Positions 7,409 through 12,113 of a DNA stretch of 12,113 nucleotides are shown one piece after another. The stretch comes from SG8-41 sp032123035 (GTDB lineage Bacteria > Pseudomonadota > Gammaproteobacteria > Burkholderiales > SG8-41), in the NCBI GenBank assembly GCA_032123035.1, contig JAQBFV010000324.1, forward strand, positions 1-12,113, given 5' to 3'. How positions within the stretch are numbered: position 1 is the stretch's first letter; each line of letters starts with the position of its first letter. Made by a program: the position numbers and the translations under genes. The notes beneath the pieces are model-generated. The model had not been told where the DNA came from, made no database searches, and saw only the letters and a list, made by a program, of their open reading frames with translations.

Positions 7409-7505
7409 GTGAGCGGTGAGCCGTGAGCCGTAGGTGAAAGAACCTCTAGCGCCGATCGCGTCTCCAATCTTACCGCTTACCGCTTACCGTTTACCGTTTA
7501 CCGTT
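7409..7505. repeat. Two opposed heptamer arrays forming a long imperfect inverted repeat
   Basis: The left arm has GTGAGCG, GTGAGCC, GTGAGCC (7409-7429). The right arm (7471-7505) has TACCGCT twice and then TACCGTT three times. Read on the minus strand, the right arm is a series of GTAAGCG/GTAAACG heptamers, the same family as the left arm but inverted. In RNA the arms could pair with many G-U pairs around a ~40-base loop. The right arm ends six bases before AGGTAAGGA, the ribosome binding site of the CoA-transferase gene. Confidence 0.85.
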
Positions 7506-7519
7506 CACAGAGGTAAGGA

Positions 7520-8743
7520 ATGCCGGGACCGTTGTCTCATATTCGAGTGCTGGATCTTTCCCGCGTGCTCGCCGGGCCATGGGCCGGGCAGAACCTTGCG
7601 GATCTCGGTGCTGAAGTGATCAAGGTCGAGCGCCCGAAGAGCGGCGACGATTCGCGCGCCTTCGGACCGCCCTGGCTCAAGGACGGCGCCGGCAAGGACA
7701 CGCGGGAGTCGGCGTATTTCGCCTCCGCCAATCGCGGCAAGAAATCGGTGACGGTAAACCTGTCCAAACCCGGCGGACAGGACCTCGTGCGCGAGCTTGC
7801 CGCCAAGAGCGACGTTTTGCTGGAGAACTACAAGTACGGCGATCTCGCACGCTACGGGCTCGGCTACGAGGATCTCAGAAAGATCAATCCGCGGCTCATC
7901 TACTGCTCGGTAACGGGCTTCGGCCAGACCGGGCCGTACCGCGAGCGTCCCGGCTACGACTTCATGATCCAGGGCATGGGCGGTCTCATGAGCATCACTG
8001 GCGAGCGCGACGATCTGCCCGGCGGCGGGCCGCAGCGCGTGGGCGTGCCGATCGTCGACATCATGACGGGAATGTACGCCACCATCGCTGTTTGTGCGGC
8101 GCTCGCCAATAGCGAGCGCACCGGCAAAGGCCAGCATCTCGACCTCGCGCTGCTCGACACGCAGGTCGCATTCCTCGCGAACCAGGGCATGAATTACCTG
8201 GCGACGGGGGACGCGCCCGGGCGCCTCGGCAATGCCCACCCCAACATCGTGCCGTATCAGACCTTCAAGACGAAGGACGGCGACATCATCCTCGCCTGCG
8301 GTAACGACAATCTCTTCAACAAGTTCTGCGAGGTGGCCGATTGCAAGCACCTCGTACAGGACGCGCGCTTCGTCACCAACGGCAAGCGTGTCGAGAATCG
8401 CGCTGCACTGGAGCCACTGCTGCAGGAGATCTTCTCGCGGCGAACCACTCGCGAATGGGTCGAGGCGCTGGATGCGGCAGGGGTACCCAATGGCCCGATC
8501 AACAACCTGAAGCAGGTGTTCGAAGAGCCGCAGGTCGTCGCACGCGGGATGAAAATCGAGCTCGCGCACCCAAGCGCGGGCAAGGTTCCGCTCAGCGCGA
8601 GCCCGATGCGCTTCTCGGAGACGCCGCTCGAGTTCAAGCTTCCGCCGCCCACGCTGGGGCAGCATACCGGCGAGGTGCTGCAGAGCGTGCTCGGCCTGGA
8701 CGATGCCGCCATCGGTCGGTTGAGGGACGAAGGCATCATTTGA
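7520..8743 (+). CDS. Class III CoA-transferase (CaiB/BaiF, formyl-CoA transferase-like)
   Basis: A 407-residue protein, full length for class III CoA-transferases, which move CoA between carboxylic acids through an aspartyl-CoA anhydride. The family start is clear (IRVLDLSRVLAGPWAGQNLADLGAEVIK, 8-35). It is followed by FASANRGKKSVTVNLS (67-82), VLLENYKYGDLARYGL (99-114) and SVTGFGQTGPY (130-140). The catalytic Asp is Asp180 in GVPIVDIMTG. ATG 7520 has AGGTAAGGA at 7511-7519 overlapping its ribosome binding region. Together with the upstream crotonase-like gene it suggests activation of an organic acid to its CoA ester followed by modification. Donor and acceptor acids cannot be told from sequence; succinyl-CoA, formyl-CoA and others are used by relatives. 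Confidence 0.95.
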   Translation: MPGPLSHIRVLDLSRVLAGPWAGQNLADLGAEVIKVERPKSGDDSRAFGPPWLKDGAGKDTRESAYFASANRGKKSVTVNLSKPGGQDLVRELAAKSDVLLENYKYGDLARYGLGYEDLRKINPRLIYCSVTGFGQTGPYRERPGYDFMIQGMGGLMSITGERDDLPGGGPQRVGVPIVDIMTGMYATIAVCAALANSERTGKGQHLDLALLDTQVAFLANQGMNYLATGDAPGRLGNAHPNIVPYQTFKTKDGDIILACGNDNLFNKFCEVADCKHLVQDARFVTNGKRVENRAALEPLLQEIFSRRTTREWVEALDAAGVPNGPINNLKQVFEEPQVVARGMKIELAHPSAGKVPLSASPMRFSETPLEFKLPPPTLGQHTGEVLQSVLGLDDAAIGRLRDEGII

Positions 8744-8751
8744 AAACCGCT

Positions 8752-8842
8752 TGTGACTAGGTGCTTACGAAAGGAATCGTCGGCGCTGCTTTGTTTCATA
8801 ACCGAACAACTTAGTTACTTAGTCACCTAGTTACTTAGTCAC
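8752..8842. repeat. Period-8 tandem array with an inverted partner between convergent genes
   Basis: Four octamers in phase: TTAGTTAC (8811-8818), TTAGTCAC (8819-8826), CTAGTTAC (8827-8834) and TTAGTCAC (8835-8842), so a 16-bp unit is nearly duplicated. GTGACTAGGTG at 8752-8762 is an inverted relative and could pair with the array. It lies in the 115-bp spacer between the converging CoA-transferase and TauE genes, where a bidirectional transcription end would be useful; that role is inference. Confidence 0.8.
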
Positions 8843-8858
8843 TAGACTCGGTCGCCGG

Positions 8859-9656
8859 CTAGAAAAAGCGGATCAGCATGTTGGTCGCGAGCACATAGAG
8901 CAGGATCGCGAACACGCGCTTCAACGTCTTGCCCGGGGTGCGGTGCGCGACGCTGGCGCCGACCGGCGCCATCAGCATGCTCGCTATGACGATCCAGCCC
9001 AGCGCCGGCAGGTAGACGAAGCCGATGCTCCACTCGGGCAGGTCTGGGCGTCCGATGCCTGACACGATGTAGCCGGTCGTTCCCGCAAGCGCGAGCGGCC
9101 AGCCTACCGCCGCGGCCGTGCCGATTGCGTGGTGCACGGTCAGCCCGCGCCGGACGAGATAGGGCACCACCAGCGCCGCGCCGCCGGTCGCCGTTAGACT
9201 CGAGATCACCCCGATGCCGCCGCCCGCGCTCGAAAGACCCAGCGTGCCGGGCATGTCGCGCGGACTCGCCGGTTTCCGGTCGATGAGCATCAGCGTAGCG
9301 AGGTAGTAGATGAGCACCGTGAAAGCGATGCTCAGAATTCGGGCGTCGAGATAGCCCGCGAGCAGCGCACCCCCGAAAGTCCCCGCGAGCACGCCGGCCA
9401 CCATGCCGCCGAGAATGCGCCAGTGGACCGCCCCGTGCCGGTGGTGGCTGCGCACGCTCGAGGCGGAAGTGAACAGCATCGTTGCGATGCAGGTGCCGAG
9501 CGCGAGATGCACGACATTGGCGACGGCAAAGTGCTTGGCGGCGAAGATCAGGGCCAGAACCGGCACCAGCGCCGAGCCGCCGCCGATGCCGAGAAGGCCA
9601 CTGAAGAACCCGACGAAAGCCCCGAGAGCCAGATAAACCCACCACCAGTCAGTCAC
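8859..9656 (-). CDS. TauE/SafE family sulfite/organic-anion permease
   Basis: A 265-residue inner-membrane protein of the TauE/SafE family, whose members export sulfite, sulfoacetate or other small anions. It shows the family's internal duplication: GFFSGLLGIGGGSALVPVL at 15-33 is echoed by GVISSLTATGGAALVVPYL at 149-167. About eight membrane helices are expected. A His-rich loop (71-78, HHRHGAVH) follows the second helix, and the C-terminal APVGASVAHRTPGKTLKRVFA (230-250) is also typical. The start is GTG (9654-9656) with only a weak GCGGG upstream. It is transcribed away from the amidohydrolase operon and toward the CoA-transferase. The substrate is not determinable; no sulfur-metabolism gene is in the window. 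Confidence 0.92.
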   Translation of the reverse strand: MTDWWWVYLALGAFVGFFSGLLGIGGGSALVPVLALIFAAKHFAVANVVHLALGTCIATMLFTSASSVRSHHRHGAVHWRILGGMVAGVLAGTFGGALLAGYLDARILSIAFTVLIYYLATLMLIDRKPASPRDMPGTLGLSSAGGGIGVISSLTATGGAALVVPYLVRRGLTVHHAIGTAAAVGWPLALAGTTGYIVSGIGRPDLPEWSIGFVYLPALGWIVIASMLMAPVGASVAHRTPGKTLKRVFAILLYVLATNMLIRFF

Positions 9657-9698
9657 CCGCGGATGTTAACCCGGACCAGGACAGGATGAGTCCAATTC

Positions 9699-9712
9699 GT
9701 GAATGGTGAATG
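9699..9712. repeat. Heptamer pair GTGAATG in a divergent spacer
   Basis: Two perfect tandem GTGAATG units lie upstream of the TauE gene. The inverted word ATTCAC occurs at 9745-9750. The 243-bp spacer 9657-9899 also contains a perfect 10-bp palindrome (CTGCCGGCAG, 9777-9786) and the composite element at 9854-9875; I see no gene in it. Confidence 0.7.
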
Positions 9713-9853
9713 GACAAGTGCGCCAGAGAGGATATCGATTTACTATTCACTGATCATGTGGTCTTTATAAGGGTTGCTGCCGGCAGGGCTTTTGACGTGG
9801 TAAGGTCGAGCACCGAGCGTCGCGCCGTCCACGATGCGACACTCAGGAACCAG

Positions 9854-9886
9854 GGAATCACACGGAAGGGCCGTGGATCGTGAATG
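9854..9886. repeat. Composite repeat next to the amidohydrolase start
   Basis: The 22 bp at 9854-9875 match 4998-5019 at 19 of 22 positions; both begin with GGAATCACACG and end with CCGTG. Each copy then runs into heptamer units (here GTGGATC and GTGAATG, 9873-9886). This copy ends one base before the AAGGA that serves the amidohydrolase gene, so a repeat forms part of its 5' leader. Confidence 0.65.
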
Positions 9887-9899
9887 GTAAGGAAACAGT

Positions 9900-11306
9900 A
9901 TGAGCACAGCAAATCAGGCGGATCTACTCGTTCGAAACATAGACTGGCTGATCACGGTCGACCCCACCCGCCGTGTTGTCCGCGACGCGGCGATCGCCGT
10001 GAAGGGCGGCAAGTTCGCGGCAATCGGCAAGACCGCCGCAATCGAGAAGGCATGGCGCGCGGATCATGTCGTCGACGGCAGAGGCACGGTGGGGATGCCC
10101 GGAATGGTGGACAACCACCTGCATTCCTCGTTCCAGCTTGCGCGCGGCCTTGCCGACGAGTCAAACGCGCAGGCCTTCCTGTTCGAGCACATGTATCCCT
10201 ACGAGGCGGTGATGGAGGAGGAGGACGTTCACACCAGCGTCACGCTCGCAGCGATCGAGATGCTGCGTCACGGCGTCACCTGCTACATCGAGCCCGGGAA
10301 CTATTATCCCGATGCCACGGTGAAGGCCGTCATGGGCGCCGGCATGCGGATGGTGCTCGCCGTGAGCTGTTTCGATCAGAACAAGGCGGTCACCGGACTC
10401 ATGCCTGCGAGGATGATCGAGGACACCGCGCGTTGCATCGCCAAGACGGAAGAGGTCTTTGAAAAATACCCCGGCAAGCACAAGGACCGGCTCACGGTCA
10501 GCGCATCGTTCCGCGGCATGAACAACAGCACGGACGAACTGATACTAGGCTTGAAGACGATCGCGCAGCGGCACCAGGCGATCCTGCAGACTCATGCCTG
10601 CTACTCTTACTTCACGCACGACGCTAGCGTCGTCCAGCATGCAAAACCTGAGATCGAGCGCCTGGAATCGCTCGGGGTGCTGGACGAGCACATGCTCCTC
10701 CTGCATGGAGGCTGGCTCGAGCCGCAGGAAATCGAGATTCTCGTGCGGCGCAAGCCCACGATCGTATGCTGCCCGTCGTCCTCTCTGCACAACGGCTACG
10801 GCAATCTCGCCGTCGGCAAGCATCCCGAGTTGATGGCGCTGGGCGTGAATGTAAGCCTTGGCACGGATCATGCGAGCTCGGGCACCGTCGACATGGTGCA
10901 GGAGATGCGTTACTGCGTTTGCGCCTACAAGGAGATCCGCCTCAACCCGCGCTTCATGCCGCCCGAGCAGGCGATCGAGATGGCGACCATCAATGGCGCG
11001 CGTGGCGCCGGCCTCGCGGATCGTATCGGCTCGGTCGAGGTGGGCAAGGAGGCCGATTTCGTGCTGTTCGACGCCACGGTCTCGGAGTGGCAGCCGCTGT
11101 ACAACCCGGTGTCGAACCTCGTCTACAGCGCGACCGGCAACACGGTGAAACACGTGTTCGTGGGCGGCGAGCAGGTGGTCCGGGACGGCCGCCTCGTGCG
11201 CATCAACCAGGACGAAGTCATGCGCGAGGTGGTCAAGGCCGGCAGCCGCATCACCGGGCGATTGAATATGAGCAAGGTCTTGAAACTGCGGTGGCCAGTG
11301 GAATGA
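9900..11306 (+). CDS. Amidohydrolase-superfamily hydrolase, cytosine deaminase/TrzN-like
   Basis: A 468-residue cytoplasmic metal-dependent hydrolase of the cytosine deaminase/chlorohydrolase branch, full length. An N-terminal beta-sandwich strand set (DLLVRNIDWLITVDP) and a C-terminal one (EADFVLFDATVSEW onward) flank the TIM barrel. Metal ligands are visible: His73 and His75 in DNHLHSS, His232 in QTHACYS, His269 in LLHGG, and Asp323 in GTDHAS. Deaminases of this branch normally have Glu three residues after the third His (HLAE); here that position is Tyr235, so ordinary aminohydrolase chemistry is doubtful. The ATG has AAGGA at 9888-9892, eight bases upstream. The isochorismatase-like gene follows after 27 bases, so the two probably act in sequence on an amide, cyclic amide or heterocycle. 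Substrate unknown. Confidence 0.9.
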   Translation: MSTANQADLLVRNIDWLITVDPTRRVVRDAAIAVKGGKFAAIGKTAAIEKAWRADHVVDGRGTVGMPGMVDNHLHSSFQLARGLADESNAQAFLFEHMYPYEAVMEEEDVHTSVTLAAIEMLRHGVTCYIEPGNYYPDATVKAVMGAGMRMVLAVSCFDQNKAVTGLMPARMIEDTARCIAKTEEVFEKYPGKHKDRLTVSASFRGMNNSTDELILGLKTIAQRHQAILQTHACYSYFTHDASVVQHAKPEIERLESLGVLDEHMLLLHGGWLEPQEIEILVRRKPTIVCCPSSSLHNGYGNLAVGKHPELMALGVNVSLGTDHASSGTVDMVQEMRYCVCAYKEIRLNPRFMPPEQAIEMATINGARGAGLADRIGSVEVGKEADFVLFDATVSEWQPLYNPVSNLVYSATGNTVKHVFVGGEQVVRDGRLVRINQDEVMREVVKAGSRITGRLNMSKVLKLRWPVE

Positions 11307-11333
11307 CGCGGACGCGCATCGGAGGCGAAAGAG

Positions 11334-11918
11334 ATGAAAGTGAGAATCGACCCTAAGCGCACGGCCGTGCTCGTGCTCGACGTACAGAACGACCTCGTGA
11401 AGGCTACACCGCGCGTCAAGGAAAACCGCGTCCTCGAAAACATCGCGGTCGTCATCGGCACCGCGCGGCGCAAGAAAATGCCGGTGATCCACATCACCGC
11501 CTCGGTGCGCGGCGATTTCCTCGACATCCCTCGCGACAATCCGCTGTGGGACGGGCTGCGCAAGTCGCGCCAGCTCATCTTCGGCACGAAAGGCGCCGCG
11601 ATTCACCCGAAGGTGCGGCCGCTAAAGCGCGAGCTGGTGCTCAACAAAACATGCGTGGACCCGTTTCTGACGACCAATCTCGGGCAGGCGCTGCAGAACC
11701 ACGACGTGAACACGGTGATTCTCACCGGCCTGTGGACCAACTGGGTCGTCGAGGCCACCGCGCGCCACGCGAGCGACATGGGCTACCGCGTCTACATCCC
11801 GCGCCAGTGCGTGGCGAGCAACACCTTCGAGAATCACGATTTCGCGATCAATCGCATCCTGCCGACGATCTGCTATGTCGTGAACGTGAAGGACGTTTTG
11901 GCTGCCATGCGGTCCTGA
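11334..11918 (+). CDS. Isochorismatase-fold hydrolase lacking the nucleophilic cysteine
   Basis: A 194-residue cytoplasmic protein of the isochorismatase/cysteine hydrolase family, usual length. The Asp of the triad is Asp16 in VLDVQND and the Lys is Lys105 in LNKTCVDPF. The motif that normally carries the nucleophile (G-x-x-T-N-x-C-V-E) reads GLWTNWVVE at 132-140, placing Val138 where Cys is expected (codon GTC at 11745-11747). It therefore should not work by the Cys mechanism of N-carbamoylsarcosine amidase or nicotinamidase. True isochorismatases such as EntB and PhzD also lack that Cys, so activity is not excluded. ATG 11334 has a strong GGAGG at 11321-11325. It is co-transcribed with the amidohydrolase, 27 bases upstream. 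Confidence 0.88.
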   Translation: MKVRIDPKRTAVLVLDVQNDLVKATPRVKENRVLENIAVVIGTARRKKMPVIHITASVRGDFLDIPRDNPLWDGLRKSRQLIFGTKGAAIHPKVRPLKRELVLNKTCVDPFLTTNLGQALQNHDVNTVILTGLWTNWVVEATARHASDMGYRVYIPRQCVASNTFENHDFAINRILPTICYVVNVKDVLAAMRS

Positions 11919-11973
11919 CGCAACGACGGATCGCCACTAGAGCGGGAAGGATGCCGCGCGACGTTGCGAATAA

Positions 11974-12084
11974 TGGTGATGGAAAATGGTGATGAGAAGT
12001 GGTGATGAATGATGGTGATGAAACACGGCCGGCACCCATCACCAGTAATCATCACCAGTACTCATCACCAACACCTCATCACCA
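11974..12084. repeat. Period-13 array of TGGTGATG that inverts at its centre
   Basis: TGGTGATG occurs at 11974, 11987, 12000 and 12013, exactly 13 bases apart. After a 16-base centre (12021-12036) containing the palindrome GGCCGG (wholly at 12027-12032), the reverse complement CATCACCA occurs at 12037, 12050, 12063 and 12077 (steps 13, 13, 14). The 5-base spacers vary while the 8-base words are perfect. The whole is a four-plus-four dyad able to fold in many registers. It follows the isochorismatase-like gene; no coding sequence is apparent in 11919-12113. Confidence 0.9.
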
Positions 12085-12108
12085 GTTGGGCCTCGTCAGA
12101 GGCGCAAC
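12085..12108. other. Hairpin directly after the period-13 array
   Basis: GTTGGGCCTC (12085-12094) and GAGGCGCAAC (12099-12108) can pair at nine of ten positions around a GTCA loop. It begins at the base following the last CATCACCA unit. A terminator role for the upstream operon is possible, but the window ends five bases later, so no T run can be checked. Confidence 0.45.
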
Positions 12109-12113
12109 AGACG

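Noticed and set aside
7505..8665. 386-codon open frame on the minus strand
   Set aside because: It lies wholly opposite the class III CoA-transferase gene, which has clear family motifs; the composition is typical of a GC-rich antisense frame.
9777..9786. Perfect 10-bp palindrome CTGCCGGCAG as an operator
   Set aside because: Short GC-rich palindromes are common in this composition, it is not repeated, and no regulator gene is present.
10545..11606. 353-codon open frame on the minus strand
   Set aside because: It is antisense to the amidohydrolase and isochorismatase-like genes, spans their junction, and shows no recognisable domain.
11919..11968. Stem CGCAACG (11919-11925) with CGTTGCG (11962-11968) as terminator of the hydrolase operon
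   Set aside because: Only seven pairs with a 36-base loop and no T run; too weak to call.

Overview
GC-rich accessory-metabolism DNA from a Gram-negative proteobacterium. A betaproteobacterial (Burkholderiales-like) source is my inference, based on gene content and style (peptide-type ABC importer, class III CoA-transferase plus enoyl-CoA hydratase, AzlCD, TauE/SafE, amidohydrolases) and on the very repetitive intergenic spacers. There is no rRNA, tRNA, phage, transposase, CRISPR or defence gene, and no 16S-type marker to fix the taxonomy.

Layout. (1) 1-3694, plus strand: the end of a DppB-type permease, a DppC-type permease, and one long protein that fuses the DppD and DppF ATPases. This is a peptide/nickel-family importer whose binding protein lies off the left edge or elsewhere. 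(2) 3820-4926, minus strand and convergent: an enolase-superfamily enzyme of the muconate-lactonizing type. (3) 4927-5358: a 432-bp divergent spacer with no gene, filled with degenerate CACGGAAGCA-like repeats in both orientations. (4) 5359-6400, plus: azlC-azlD, an overlapping branched-chain amino-acid exporter pair. (5) 6586-8743, plus: an enoyl-CoA hydratase-like protein followed by a class III CoA-transferase. (6) 8859-9656, minus: a TauE/SafE permease. (7) 9900-11918, plus: an amidohydrolase and an isochorismatase-fold protein, probably an operon. (8) 11919-12113: no gene; an array of 8-bp units at 13-bp period that switches orientation at its centre, followed by a hairpin.

The genes suggest uptake (ABC importer), transformation (enolase-superfamily enzyme, CoA-transferase, hydratase, two hydrolases) and export (AzlCD, TauE) of small organic acids, amino-acid derivatives or amides. 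No single pathway is proven.

Two things stand out. First, almost every junction between transcription units carries short tandem repeats: a GTGAAAC/GTGAATC heptamer family, a period-10 family, a period-8 array and the period-13 inverted array. They are absent from the tight joints inside operons. Second, three enzymes keep their fold signatures but lack a classical catalytic residue: the isochorismatase-like protein has Val at the nucleophilic Cys position, the amidohydrolase has Tyr at the HxxE Glu position, and the hydratase lacks the second crotonase Glu.
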